A stretch of DNA of 64,000 nucleotides from positions 4,228,235 through 4,292,234 of the forward strand of contig NC_057828.1 in the NCBI RefSeq assembly GCF_910594005.1. Reading direction: 5' to 3'. Position numbers and translations under genes: made by a program. The notes beneath the pieces were generated by a model, which worked only from the letters and a program-made list of their open reading frames with translations, had not been told where the DNA came from and made no database searches. The number at the start of each line of letters is the position of its first letter. Positions within the stretch are counted from its first letter, which is position 1. The stretch comes from Cervus elaphus (taxonomy: Eukaryota; Chordata; Mammalia; Artiodactyla; Cervidae). This document shows positions 1 through 10,800 of the stretch, one piece after another.

Positions 1-580
1 GTCATATCTGACTCTTTGTGACCCCATGGACTGGAGCATGTGAGGCTCTTCTGTCCTACACTATGTACTGGAGTTTGCTCAAAGTCATATCGTGATACCT
101 TACCATCTCATCCTCTGCTGCCGCTTCTCCTTTTGCCTTCAATTTTCCCCAGCATTGGAGTCTTTCCCAGTGAGGTGGCTCTTTGCAAAAGGTGGCCAAA
201 GAATTGGAGCTATAGCTTTAGCATCAGTCCTTCCAATGAATATTCAGGGTTGATTTCCTTTAGGATTGATTGGTTGGATCTCCTTGCAGTCCAAGGGACT
301 CTCAAGAGTCTTCTCCAACACCAGAGTTCAAAGCATCAGTTCTTTGATGCTTAGTGTTTTTAATGGACCAACTCTCACATCCATACCTGACTACTGGAAA
401 AACTATAACTTTGACTAGATGGACCTTTGCCAGCAAAGTGATGTCTCTTTTTAATACCTGTCTAGCTTTGTCATAGCTTTTCTTCCAAGTGGCAAGAATC
501 TTTTAATTTCATGGCTGCAGTCACCATCCACAGTGATTTTGGAGCCCAAGAAAATAAAGTCTGTCACTGCGTCTACTTTT
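1..580 (-). mobile_element. BovB LINE 3' part, cut by window edge
   Basis: Reads antisense through the BovB 3' region: the 3' untranslated segment near the left edge, then the C-terminal end of the RT ORF. It is recognised by alignment to six other copies in this window (for example 8415-9021 and 25578-26676). The true 3' terminus lies left of base 1. The copy ends near 580, where the recurrent 'ttccactgtttcc' stretch breaks into unrelated sequence. Several indels and substitutions make it non-coding. Confidence 0.93.
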
Positions 581-599
581 TCACTTCTCAGGGCTAAGT

Positions 600-738
600 T
601 TACTCATCTGTAAAATGGTATTATTAATAATATCTACCTCATTGGCTGTGGGAAAGATTACAAATTACAGAGAAGGCACTTGGCACAGTGCCTGGACTAT
701 GGTAAGTGCTCAGAAACATCTGGCATTATTTGTTACTA
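600..738 (+). repeat. MIR SINE fragment
   Basis: Contains the MIR core-to-3' pattern: 'ctcatctgtaaaatgg', then a 'ctacctcat' block, then 'acagtgcctgg' and a 'gtaagtgctca' tail. It is an old tRNA-core SINE relic shared by mammals, with the expected heavy divergence. It directly abuts the BovB end at about 580, so BovB may have inserted beside it. Confidence 0.75.
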
Positions 739-2555
739 CTGTTGTAATGATTGACTTGCATGGCTAGCCACTGAATTAAGGGACTATAACTTTTCATCTT
801 TACATACTCTGCACCACTGTAGAACTTGGCATCATGTCCTTGAAAGTTTATTGACTAAATGAATGGATAAATGAATGCTTTAGAGAGTAAATTCAGTTAC
901 CTTTTTATAATTATCATTTTTCAGGATAGTAGTTCCAAGAATGGACCTCAAAGTCATGCAAAAAGCCAATAAGTATTATTAATTCAAGGAGCCAATATTT
1001 TTCTTATTAAAATAAAAAGTCACTTCCTGAATACATTAATTGTATTATCAGCCCTGAGAAAGATTAATCTAAAAGCTATGAGGTCTCTCAGCAATGCAGG
1101 ACCTTGTCTGTTTCCTATAAGATTTCTCACCATCATAGAGATGGCAGTACTTCTGATCTACAGAGATTGAGGACTAATGGGATAATGCATTTCATGAAGG
1201 ATTCCTAACCACAATATGAGTGGGAGCAACAATAAAGCAAGATTTTATTATCTTGTGAAATATTATCTTGTGAATTCATGTTTTCTATTTGATTGCTTTT
1301 CTCCCCCTCGAGAGAATTGTGGTTCCACTCAAGCCCAGGCACATGCAATGCCTTTGGAGTTGTGTGGTGCTGACTCATGTCCTCGGGGACTGTAAGTACT
1401 AAGGGTGATGCTGTTCTGTGCATCACCCCGGAACCAAGACTCCGCCATCAGAATGAGACGATGCCTTACTCCACCTGCAAGAGAATGGGATTCTATTGGC
1501 ATTTTGCAAGTCTGAGTCCAAGCCAGACACTCTGGCAGTTATTTGGGAGAATAATATTTGTCCTGCCTATCTGCAAAGGCTGCTGGAAGACTCTAGTGAG
1601 CGATTTTATAGAGTACAAATTGATCTACAAATACAAGCATTTTTATTATGATTAAAAACACATCTCATCTTCTACTGGAACCTCTAGATAAAGGAATGTT
1701 GGTATGATAAAGAGCTAGAGTGAAAGGGGGAAAAGTGCTAAAAACCTAATTACCAAATATGGCATTAAGAGAGTAATTACTTAATTAATTAATGATAGGG
1801 GCCCTATGTTTAAAGTCTTTCAGTTATACTGACATCAACCATCTTTGCCTATCAGGATTGGCTTATTTCTGCCGACAAAAAACTACCAAACCACTGAGGC
1901 CTAACTGACATGTGATTAATATGGACTCTGTTAATTGTATAGTTGAGTTTAATGCATGAAGCTGTATCCCTGATTTTTCTCCCTTAATTTCCTTCTGTTT
2001 AACTGTTGGTTGTAAAACAGTTTTAAATATATCTGCTGAGCATGAGTGCAAGTTTTGCAACTTGAAAGGTGCCTGAGTCAGTTTGGGCATTTCATGTAGT
2101 AAAACAGACTTGGGGGAATTCATAGGCTGTGAGATGGATTGCCACTTGGCTTCTGCTCCCAACCCTGCTGGCTCTTTCCTGCAGCTGCTCACTGGCACTG
2201 AATCTCATCTGTTATCATTAAGCACATGCATGGCATCAATAGTGGCAAAAGGCTTAATCACTTTCTTTTTGCCAGCCCATCTGATGGCCCTCTGCAACCT
2301 CTTTCTGGACAGATGAAGATGATGACAGCTGCCAGTCTGGTCTTCTCAGCAATCATTTACCCTTTCTGTTAGTGGCACCTGATTTCCTTTTGGGACCCTA
2401 CACTTCCTCCTACACTTTGCCTGCTCATATTCTCTGTGGTTCAAGTAGAGCTGATCTCATTTCCCTTGCTCCAGGGCAGGTCTTACACAAATAGAATCTC
2501 AATGATTGGTTTGAGGATGGGCATGTGACCCAAGCTGAGCCAGTGAGAGGCACCC
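739..2555. other. No recognised element
   Basis: About 1.8 kb of AT-rich, unique-looking sequence. I see no repeat family I can name, no splice-bounded coding pattern and no ORF with recognisable protein similarity. Short ORFs on both strands are of chance length. A small TTAATTAATTAA run sits near 1780. Confidence 0.5.
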
Positions 2556-2556
2556 C

Positions 2557-2787
2557 TGGGTCCCAGGTGGCACTAGTGGTGAAGAACCCCCCTGCCAAAG
2601 CAGGAGATGCGAGACACAGGCCGCAGGTTCTGTCTGTGGGTTGGACAGATCCCCTGGAGGAGGGAATGGCAGCCCACTCCAGTATTCTTGCCTGGAAGAT
2701 CCCACAGACAGAGGAGCCTGGCTGGCCATAGTCCATCGGGTCACAAAAAGTCGGGCACGACTGAGGCGGCTTAACACACACACACGT
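2557..2787 (+). mobile_element. Bov-tA SINE
   Basis: Full-length-looking tRNA-derived ruminant SINE. The 5' tRNA-like part carries 'ggtggcactagtggt' and a degenerate 'ctgccaaagcaggag' anticodon arm. The BovB-derived tail follows ('ccactccagtattcttgcc', 'gtcgggcacgactgag'). It ends in a short CA run (cacacacacac). It belongs to the 'gcactagtggt' subtype, also present at 38050-38279. Confidence 0.92.
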
Positions 2788-3164
2788 GGGGAAAGAACAG
2801 CTCTCTCTTTCCATTAAGCCTAGAGTTTCTGGTCTCTTTGTCACAAACAAAGGAGAGTTCAGCCAAGAATGCAGACGGAGGAAAGGAGAGTCAAGAGATG
2901 GAGAGAGATAAACTCTGCGGGCCTTGTTTGAATATGTGGGTTTGGTCATACCTGAAGGCAAACCTGATCCTGTGCTTTGCCATTATATGAGCCAGTTTGA
3001 ATAGATTTTTGTCACTTGTAACATAGAGTCTTGACTCAAATGATGCTGCTGATCACCATACCTTCTGCCTCAGCATTTATGTTCAGATCCTTAAGAAAAA
3101 TGAGAACAAGACAGAAAGAAGTCAGTCTGCAGGAAATAAGATTCAGTGTTTTAGAAATACTTAT
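2788..3164. other. No recognised element
   Basis: About 380 bases between two SINEs. I see no nameable repeat, coding pattern or RNA gene here. Confidence 0.45.
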
Positions 3165-3289
3165 ACTTTTTTTTTTTTTTTGTCAAGCTGCAAGGCATGT
3201 GAGATCTTAGTTCTCCATCCAGAGATTGAAACTGTGCCCCCCTGCAGTGGAGTGCAGAGTCCTGACCACTGCACCACCACAACAGTCCC
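3165..3289 (-). mobile_element. CHR-type tRNA SINE
   Basis: On the + strand it starts with a 17-T run (its A-tail) and continues with the antisense tRNA-like body: 'gcatgtgagatcttagtt', 'ccagagattgaaac', 'ctgcagtgg', 'ctgcaccaccacaacagtccc'. CHR SINEs are shared by ruminants, hippos and whales and so are older than Bov-tA. It is short and moderately diverged. Confidence 0.85.
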
Positions 3290-3455
3290 AGAGATACATA
3301 TACATTAAAAATATATATATTTCCTCCCCTAGAAAAAGTGCTTGGGTCCATCAGACACTTTCCCTTATTTTATTGGAGTGGTCTAATTAAAGTGATTCTG
3401 TGACATCTTGCTGGTTGGAGAATGGCTTCATTCACTGGAGGAGACCCTGCAGTTC

Positions 3456-3562
3456 ATTCATTCATTCAATGATGGGTGTCTACTTGTGTGAGGCGATAAA
3501 GATGTGTCAGGTAAACAAGATCTCTGTTTACCTAGCAGAGATTACAATCTAATAGATTTTAG
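3456..3562 (+). repeat. L2-like relic
   Basis: The 'ttcattcattcattcaa' run, followed by 'gtcaggtaaacaagatctctg' spaced text and 'gattacaatctaatag', matches the common ancient L2-type motif order. It is highly diverged, so the family call is tentative. Confidence 0.4.
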
Positions 3563-4914
3563 TGAATCAAGAATCCAGGATACATAGATATAGAGAAAAA
3601 TTAACAGATTTTCATAATACCCTTTATTGATGGGTAGGACCACCTGAGGATAGATCCTATGACTTTGAAGGTATGTTCATAATATTGTTACAGAAATATT
3701 CATGCTTTGATATTTGTTTTACTCTATAATGACCCTCAGGTCTTCTAGTTTTTATTCTTAAAAAGGAAAAATTTTATTAAAAAGGAAATTGAGGCAGCTC
3801 AACAATAAGAAGATTGGAAGGACTGAAAAATACGCCCCCCACCCCCCAAGCCCCATTAATCCTATTACTATAAAACAACTGACTTTCTTTGGGGCTACTA
3901 AGACTTTTGCAGATTTTGGGCACCTTTACTCCAGTGAGTTACAAACACTTTATATGGTTGAGTGCATTTTATTTTCCCCAGCTCTGCTGATTGTATCAGA
4001 GGCCAGAGTTATATTTCCCAATTCACAGAGGGGATAACCAATGGAGAGAAAGCTAGAGTTGTCTGAGGTATCACAGTTGGAGGTTGAGACAGATACTGAT
4101 CCACTCTGGTCCTTATGAGGTCTTTCAATGACCCTCTCTCCACTCTCAACCTTGATTCACCATTCCCCAAATATGGAATCCCCAAAGGCATTCCATGCCT
4201 TTATCACCACTGTTCTTTATCCTGGACTGTATCTCTGTGTCCCTTCCTCTCCTGAATTTTCACCTCTAGTTGTCCTTCCAGACCTCAGGAAAAAGCCTTC
4301 TCTTTTCATAAAGCTCTCTGAGATCTTTCCTAGATAGAAGCAATTTCCTTATATTCTCTTCTCATTATATTTGATTTATTCCTGCAGCTTTTTTTCAAAC
4401 TTAGTCTAATATTTATTTACATACCTCTCTCTCCTGATGGCATGTAAACTCATTTAGACAAGGAAAGCTGCCTTGCTCCTCCTTGTGACTCTGATTGGGT
4501 GTGCTGCTTTGAAAGAGAATTAAATAAGGATTTGCTGAATGAATGATGTGTGGGTTATTTCACAGATTAAAAATGAGGCTAAATACCTCCTGCTTTCCCT
4601 CAGCTGAGTCTTGCAGAGGCTGTTCCCTTTCTAAGGTGTGTGCTTCCATTCCCCTCACTTCTGCCACTGGCTAGTTTACAGCCCGCACTAAGAAATACAT
4701 TTTATAGTTAACTCATTATAAACATATCATGAAATATTAACCTTTGCTACCTGAAATATGTTCTGATCAATACTCTATTACTCTATTCTGTTTCCTTCTA
4801 TCCTTTTCTCTTCTACTGTGCTATTGTCCAGTCTATTATTTCATTTCAAAAGACATTGGTTGTGGCACACTATTTAATTTCCTTAACCTAATTAGAGTTT
4901 ACAAGAAGCATTGG
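3563..4914. other. No recognised element
   Basis: About 1.35 kb of unique-looking AT-rich sequence with a C-rich run (cccccccaccccccaag) at 3834-3850. The text near 4500-4545 (aataaggatttgctgaatgaatga) resembles the extreme end of an ancient LINE tail but is too short to assign. Confidence 0.45.
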
Positions 4915-5197
4915 CCTAGTTGATTCCTACTTATCTTTCAGATCTCTGTTCACAAGTTGCTTCTTCAGGAAAGTCTCCTGACCTCCCAGGCTAGATTGAG
5001 CCTCTGCTAGAGCCCCCTCTTCTTCAGAGAATTTAACCATGTCTTCTTGTGTAATTGTTTGGCTGTCTTTTTTCCCCATTAAACTCCAAGCTTCATGAGG
5101 GTGGGGCTTCTTTATTTTTTATCATCATATTCTCAGTGCCTAGTACAGTGCCTGGGACCCACCTATGCACATTAAAACTTTGTTGAATAAATTACCT
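4915..5197 (+). repeat. L2 LINE 3' end
   Basis: Follows the L2 3'-end text in order: 'ttcacaagttgcttcttcag', 'cctgacctccca', a Leu/Phe-rich block, 'aaactccaagcttcatgagg', 'agtgcctagtacagtgcctgg', and a terminal 'ttgaataaat'. This is the last part of ORF2 plus the short L2 3' UTR. It is non-functional by age. Confidence 0.75.
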
Positions 5198-6734
5198 GGG
5201 TATTTTTAAATTAATGGATGAGAGGCTGTCATAGTCACATTTGCGCTTTAAGTAGATCTCCTAGGCTACATGCATTTCATTGTTCAAAGGACAGATGAAG
5301 TTGGGGAGGTGCTGAAGGGTGGAAGGCCTCAATGCCAAGAGACAGGGAGATCAGTCTGGGAGCCAATATAGAGGGGATCTGAACTAAGGGACCATCAGTG
5401 GTGTTGAAGAACTAAGGGCAGGTCCCTGAGATTGTTTGAAGGGAAAACTGAGGGAACATAATGATCTGTTTTGGGGGTGAATCCAGTTCTTGCAAATTCT
5501 TTTCCATCATGGTCAGACAGCAGGAAGTCACCCTTCTGGCTCTGGGTGCCTCCCAGGCTGAAGGTCTTCCTCGTCCTGGGGTTTTGCCCCTGAAGGGATG
5601 CAATAAAGGTATCACAGCCTCTGTTGGGTCTACTGCCTCACAGCACCATTCCAGGGGCTAATTATACCCTGGCTCTCTTTGTTTTCTCCATTGATGTTAG
5701 TTTTAAACCAATTAAGATGGGGAGGGATTTCAAGTAAGATTGTGTCTTTATTGATCAGTTTTACACTAACGTCTTAGTTCTTAATTAACGGAGTCCAATG
5801 CTCTTGTCTACAGACACAAAGCCTCCTGAGCTGACCTAACCCACAGCAGAGGAAAGACAGGCTCCCATGGCACTCCGTTTAGAGATGCAATGGCAGCACG
5901 ATCCCTCAGCTCCCAGAACCAGCTCTGGACTGGACTGTGTTTTCTGGCAATAGCTCTGGAACCCAGGGCTGTGTCTATGCAGTGTGACTGAAACTTCTCT
6001 CGGTACTAGATTTGGTATCTGTGCTCGTCATGAGGGCACATTGCCCAGCTATGGTTCAGACTGTCTGTGATTGTTCTAATTTGGTTATTCAAACAGCCAA
6101 AATAATGACTAATGCAACTGACAAAAATATTTTTGGTGCACAGTGACATCAACCACTTGACCACTGGCCTCTGTTAGAGTTGGAAATCTTAAATCAAGCA
6201 CAAAAGGAGCAGTCCATAGGATGAGGAGATATTTGTCAGAGGCCATCCATCTCCTTTTCCTAGGGTCATGCTGTATAGAACAGGGGCCCTCCGGCTGGAT
6301 TTCTGCCAGTAACCTTTCCTCTGTTCATTATCTCTGCCTCTCTGAGATACACCCTTTCCCCCTTCTGGGTTGACTATGCATTGAACTGTTTCTTCTTAGA
6401 TAAACTATTTTTCTCCCAAGATAAATCTCATTTTATTATGTGCTGTCCATATTTCTAATCCACTAAGTCCATTTATATTATCACTTGGCCTTGCCCAATG
6501 CTTGGCCTACTTCTCATTTCAGTGTTGCCATGACTCCAGAGTTGCCACAGAACAAGCAAGGAGCACACTTCCTTCCACTACAGAAAAAGGAGGGGAGAAG
6601 AGGAAGAAAAACCAATGAGGAGAAAAATGATCCTCTGTTTACTTTCTGTACAGGACCAGCTGTGGTTTCATACAAAATGTGCGGAAAGAACCAGCCATAT
6701 AGAGAGTAATGATAACAAGTACCATTTGACTGTT
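5198..6734. other. No recognised element
   Basis: About 1.5 kb of unique-looking, fairly GC-balanced sequence with no nameable repeat. Two overlapping ORFs of 66-67 aa on opposite strands near 5412-5661 have no recognisable motif. Confidence 0.45.
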
Positions 6735-6870
6735 TTATATATATTAACTTTCTCAGTTCTTACAGCCACTCTCTGGAGAATGTGCTGTGATCATCTCCTT
6801 TCAGCTGAGGAAACTGAGGCACAGAGAGTTTACATATAATATGCCCCAAATAAGTGTGCTAATGTAACTA
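6735..6870 (-). repeat. MIR SINE fragment
   Basis: Antisense MIR: 'attaactttctcagttctta' followed by 'ctgaggaaactgaggcacag' and 'agagagttta'. The antisense MIR core is unmistakable although the flanks are degraded. Confidence 0.7.
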
Positions 6871-6939
6871 CTAAGTGATTGAGTGAAGCTAACATATAAA
6901 TTATACAGATTCTAAATTTTAGTAGCTTTCAAATTTTCC

Positions 6940-7278
6940 CTTTTTAAAAAATATTTATTATTTATTTATTTGGGTTTCCCAGGTGGCTCACTTATAAAAA
7001 ATCTGCCTGCCAAAGCAGGACAGATCCCATGGACAGAGAAGTGTGGCAGGCTACAGCCCGTGGAGTCACAAAGAGCCGGACGTGACTGAGCATGCGCTCA
7101 CACTCAGGCTGTAATTTGTTTATTTGGCTGTGCTGGCTGTTAGTGGCAACGTGCAAACTCTTGGTTGCAGCATGTGGGATCTAGTTCCCTGACCAGGTAT
7201 CAAACCTGCCCCCATGCTGCACCCCCCCGCCCTGCAATGGGGGCACAGTCTTAATTCCTGGACCATGGGAAAAGTCCC
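6940..7278 (-). mobile_element. CHR-type SINE split by a Bov-tA
   Basis: The antisense A-tail region (TTTATTTATTT repeats) begins near 6940. The body resumes at about 7111 ('tttggctgtgctggctg', 'gcatgtgggatctagtt', 'ccctgaccaggtatcaaacc') and ends at 'aaaagtccc'. A Bov-tA sits in the A-tail, giving direct proof of relative age. A run of C (cacccccccgccc) near 7225 is an indel hotspot within the body. Confidence 0.85.
6972..7110 (+). mobile_element. Bov-tA SINE nested in CHR SINE
   Basis: A Bov-tA with an internal deletion: 'ggtttcccaggtggctcac', 'atctgcctgccaaagcagg', then a jump to 'atcccatggacagagaag' and 'agccggacgtgactgag'. The flanks show an imperfect TSD: tatttatttattt before (6959-6971) and aatttgtttattt after (7113-7125). 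It lies in the older SINE's poly-A tail, a typical A/T-rich target. Confidence 0.85.
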
Positions 7279-7299
7279 TAAAATTCTCAGTTTTTAAGC

Positions 7300-7675
7300 T
7301 CAGGTGTCAGACATAAGTGATCTCAACTGTTACACAGTCATTATTTAAAAATGGGCGAGAGAGCATGACCACACCATCTTGGCTCATTTGCTCTCTCCCC
7401 ACAAATAGACTCACAGATATAGAGAACAAACTTGTGGTTACCAATAGGGAGGGAGGTGGGATGGATTGGAAGTTTGGATGCAAGCTATTATATACGGAAT
7501 GGGTAAGCAACAAGATCCTACTATGTAGCACAGGGAACTATATTCAATATCCTATGATAAACCATAATGGAAAAGAAATTTTAAAAGAATATATATATAC
7601 ATATATACGTATAACTGAATCATTTTTCTGTAAAGCAGAAATTCACACAACATGGTAAATCAATTATCCTTCAAT
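7300..7675 (+). mobile_element. L1 3' UTR fragment
   Basis: Shows the L1 3'-UTR signature: 'agactcacagatatagagaa', 'aacttgtggttacc', 'gcacagggaactatattcaa', and a 'tatccttcaataaaataaat' tail. It is 5'-truncated. A small TA/CA-rich tract sits at 7589-7610. The same module occurs at 63378-63566. Confidence 0.85.
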
Positions 7676-8094
7676 AAAATAAATCTTTTAAAAGCAAAAT
7701 AATTATGATGCACATGAATTTGAGTCCCTGTTTTCAATTCTGCTTCTCTAGAGAAAAACCTGACTAATATATATCATATATATATATACTATATTAATCA
7801 AGAAGGTATTTCTAATTTCTAAAAGTTAAGATTTTCTTTTGATTACTTTTAAATTATTCATTTCTTTTTTATTGGCTGAAAAACTTTCTTTTTTTAATTG
7901 ACTATTAATTTAACCCTTAATTTTTTCCAAATAATATATTCTTTGTGGACAAATGCATAGCTGGTTTTCATAAATATTCCAGGGACATAAGAAAAAAACA
8001 AGTAGTTCTTGTTTGGTGGATCTAGGATTGAAATATACCTATAATTTTATTATTCATTTCCTCACTCTCCAATGAGACAGTTAATTTAGGTAGG
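7676..8094. other. AT-rich, no recognised element
   Basis: Very AT-rich with a short TA tract near 7768-7790. A 'tctgcttctctagagaaaaacctgactaata' type boundary, a familiar edge of old mammalian repeats, occurs at about 7740-7772. I cannot assign a family. Confidence 0.4.
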
Positions 8095-8414
8095 TTGATA
8101 AGGAGTCCAGAGTCCTCAAGGAGGAAGTAGTCCAGGCCCTCGAGAAGGAGAAAAGTGTCCTGGGCTCTCAAGGAAGAGAAAGGGACAAACATTTTTTTCC
8201 TACATTCCTTGTCTTAGTCACATAAAATGCTTTTTCTTTAAGACCAGAACTAATGTCTCAAGGCTATGTTTTCCCTTAAACTCTGTACCAATGATAATAT
8301 AAAAACAATGTATCCTGCTTGAGGACTTGTTTCTCCTTCTTAAGAACCTTCTGACTAATCCTGTCATCTTAAAATATATGATGTAGGAGTGGGTCTGGTA
8401 AGACCTTTCTATTG
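8095..8414 (+). repeat. Candidate ruminant ERV LTR fragment
   Basis: The text resembles ruminant interspersed LTR sequence: repeated 'ccctcgagaaggag' / 'gctctcaaggaagag' motifs, then 'aaactctgtaccaatgataa', 'gcttgaggacttg', 'gtgggtctggtaagacc'. Its right side is interrupted by the BovB starting near 8415. No TATA box or primer-binding site is visible here, so the LTR call rests on recall of the family and is tentative. Confidence 0.35.
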
Positions 8415-9021
8415 TCAGTTCTCAGTTCAGTTCAGTTCAGTCTCTCAGTCGTGTCCAACTCTTTGTGACCCCAGGGACTGCAGCACACCAGGCTTCCCTG
8501 TCCTTCACCAACTCCCGGAGTTTGCTCAAACTCATGTCCATCGAGTCAGTGATGCCATCTAACCATCTAATCCTTTGTGATCCCCTTCTCCTGCCTTCAA
8601 TCTTTCCCAGTATCAGGGTCTTTTCAAATGAGTCACTTCTTCGCATCAGGTGGCCAAAGTTTTGGAGTTTCAGCTTCAACATCACTCCTTCCAATGAATA
8701 TGCAGGACTGATTCCTTTAGGATGGACTGGTTGGATCTGCTTGCAGTCCAAGGGACTCTCAAGAGTCTCCTCCAACACCACAGTTCAAAAACATCAGTTC
8801 TTTGGTGCTCAGCTTTCTTTATGATCCAACTCTCACATCCATACCTGATTACTGGAAAAACCATAGCTTTGACTAGATGGAACTTTGTTGGCAATGTCTC
8901 TGCTTTTTGATATGCTGTCTAAGTTGGTCATAGCTTTTCTTCCAAGGAGCAAGTGTCTTTTAATTTCGTGGCTGCAGTCACCATCTGCAGCGATTTTGGA
9001 GCTCCCCAAAATAAAATCTAC
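8415..9021 (-). mobile_element. BovB LINE 3' end
   Basis: Starts with the BovB terminal repeat, seen antisense as 'cagttcagttcagttcag'. It continues through the 3' UTR and the C-terminus of the RT ORF, with 'tctttgtgacccc', 'gccatctaaccatctaat' and 'ttggttggatct'-type landmarks. It is 5'-truncated at about 9021. The 114-aa antisense frame in it is the tail end of the BovB ORF, not a host gene. Confidence 0.95.
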
Positions 9022-9029
9022 CTTTAAAA

Positions 9030-9320
9030 TAATGAATTGAAAAGTGTTCTTTTTGTATTCTGGATACATGTCATTTATCAGATACATGAATTGTGGATAC
9101 TTTCTTCCTTTTTATGGGTTGTCTTTTTATTTTCTTGATGGTGTCATTTTAACCACAAACATTTTAAATTTCAAAGAGTCCAATATTTCTAATATTTTCA
9201 TCTGTTGCTTGTGATTTCAGTGACATTGCTTAGAAATCATTGCTTTACCCAAAGTCATGAAGATCTACTCCTATGTTTTCTTCTAGGAGTTTTAGGTATT
9301 ATATTTATGTCTATGTTCCA
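9030..9320 (-). mobile_element. L1 fragment (late ORF2 region)
   Basis: Antisense L1: 'atcagatacatgaattgtgg', 'gggttgtctttttattttct', 'gatggtgtcatttt', 'tcatgaagatctactcctat', 'ttttcttctaggagtttta'. The same landmarks occur in the better-preserved copy at 21305-23015. It is moderately old. Confidence 0.75.
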
Positions 9321-9585
9321 CTTTTCTTAAGTAGGAATCCCACTATGGATATCCTTCCTAGATTCTTTTCCTAAGGTGTTGATACACTTTCCGACTTCCA
9401 GTATGTTCCTATGCATTTTCCATTCATTCTAATAAGGGAATAATCTTGGCTGGGAGTAGAATCTTGGTTGCAATCTCACAGTGTCTGTGGCTGCTATTTT
9501 ACTGTTTTTCAGCTTCTATGGTGGCAGTAAAGAAATCTGATGCCATTCTGATTATTTTTCCCTTACAGAGCTTGTGTTCTTTTAT
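9321..9585 (-). mobile_element. Possible older L1/HAL1-like segment, left part
   Basis: The text around 9420-9570 ('gctgggagtagaatcttggt', 'agaaatctgatgccattctg') resembles the antisense L1 ORF1 region preserved at 35500-35750. The similarity is weak, and the segment seems to continue beyond the young L1 at 9586-9875. Confidence 0.4.
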
Positions 9586-9875
9586 TTTAGTTTTTTAAAT
9601 TTATTTTTAATTGAAGGATAATTGCTTTACAATATTATGTTAGTTCCTGCCATATAGCAGCATGGATCAGCCATAGGTATAAGCATGTCCCCTTCCTCTT
9701 GAACCTCTCTCCCACCTCACACCCCACCCCTCTAGGTTGTCAGAGCACATGATTTGAGTCCCTTGCACCATACAGGAAACTTCCACTGGCTATTTAATTC
9801 TACATATGGTAATGTTTCAATGCTATTCTCTCAATTTGTCCCACCCTCTCCTTCCCGCATTGTCTCTGCAAGTCT
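9586..9875 (-). mobile_element. Ruminant L1 3' end, 5'-truncated
   Basis: Antisense poly-A and 3' UTR: 'tttttaattgaaggataatt', 'gctttacaatattatgttag', 'cccacccctctaggttgtc', 'cagagcacatgatttgagtc'. It is homologous to the L1 3' ends at 21305 and 37264. It interrupts older L1-like sequence that resumes on the right. Confidence 0.85.
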
Positions 9876-10800
9876 GAGCTTACATTCTTTTTATTTGAAT
9901 GCTTTTCTTTTCACCCAAAGTTTGGAATATTACCAAGATGTTTCTTCATGTGTCTCTTTACTCTATAGTCCTGACAAAACTCAAAGAGTCTTATGTGTTA
10001 TAACTCTTCTTTGCTTCTCCTGGAGCACCCATGTTTCACATACTGGGCCTTCTGGATATATTCTCCATGGCTCTTAAGTTTTCCTTCATGATTTCCATCT
10101 CTTCACATTTTTCCTTTGTGTTTTGAAATATTTCTTATAATTTGATCTTCCAGACCATTAATTTGGATCTCAACAATGACCACGCTCTATTTTGATTTCT
10201 TTCCTGAATCTCTAAGTTGAGATTTTTTGACTCCAGTAAGGCTATCTTGCTGTTGTGTGTTTTGTACGTGAGTCTCCATAAGTACTTGTTATTTTTTTAT
10301 TTTATTTTATTTTTAATTTATCTTTTCAGATCATGCTTTGCAGCATGTGAGATCCTATTTCCCCAACCAGGGATCGAGCACATGTCCCCTGCATTGGGAG
10401 AATGGAGTGTTAACCAGTGGACCACCAGGGAAGTCCCCAAGTACTCATTATTTTTATTTAAAAAAATTATTAATTTAATTTAATTTAATAAATTAAATTA
10501 GAAATTTATTTTAAAAGTGTTGACATTCTTCTTCAGCAGCTCTATTTCACTGTACATGCATTCTGTGTCTTCTTATGGATATTTCCACGTCAGCAGAAAC
10601 TCACATTACCCACATCTTCACTAGAGCCTGCTGTCCAAAGACCCCAGAAGCCCTTAGAAGTGGGAGAGGTAGAGAGATTGAATGCGTGCCTGAGAGAGTG
10701 AGGGAGTTTAAATCATTATCTTCCAAGGACGTTTGCAACAGGTTACACCACTTCAGTTTCAGTTTCTGATCTAATTCTCTGCCTCTTCAAGCAGAATGTG
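9876..10800 (-). mobile_element. Older L1/HAL1-like 5' half, interrupted by CHR
   Basis: Runs such as 'caaagagtcttatgtgttat', 'cctggagcaccc', 'ttccttcatgatttccatct' and 'tcttccagaccattaattt' follow the antisense L1 ORF1 text seen at 35800-36250, but much more diverged. A CHR SINE splits it at 10280-10455. The right boundary is uncertain. Confidence 0.45.
10297..10438 (-). mobile_element. CHR-type SINE with 17-bp TSD
   Basis: Antisense A-tail (ttttattttattttattttt), then 'agcatgtgagatcctatttc', 'ccaaccagggatcg', 'ccctgcattgggag', 'ccaccagggaagtcccc'. It is flanked by aagtacttgttattttt (10280-10296) and aagtactcattattttt (10439-10455). This is a clear TSD with two mismatches and fixes both ends of the element. 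Confidence 0.93.
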
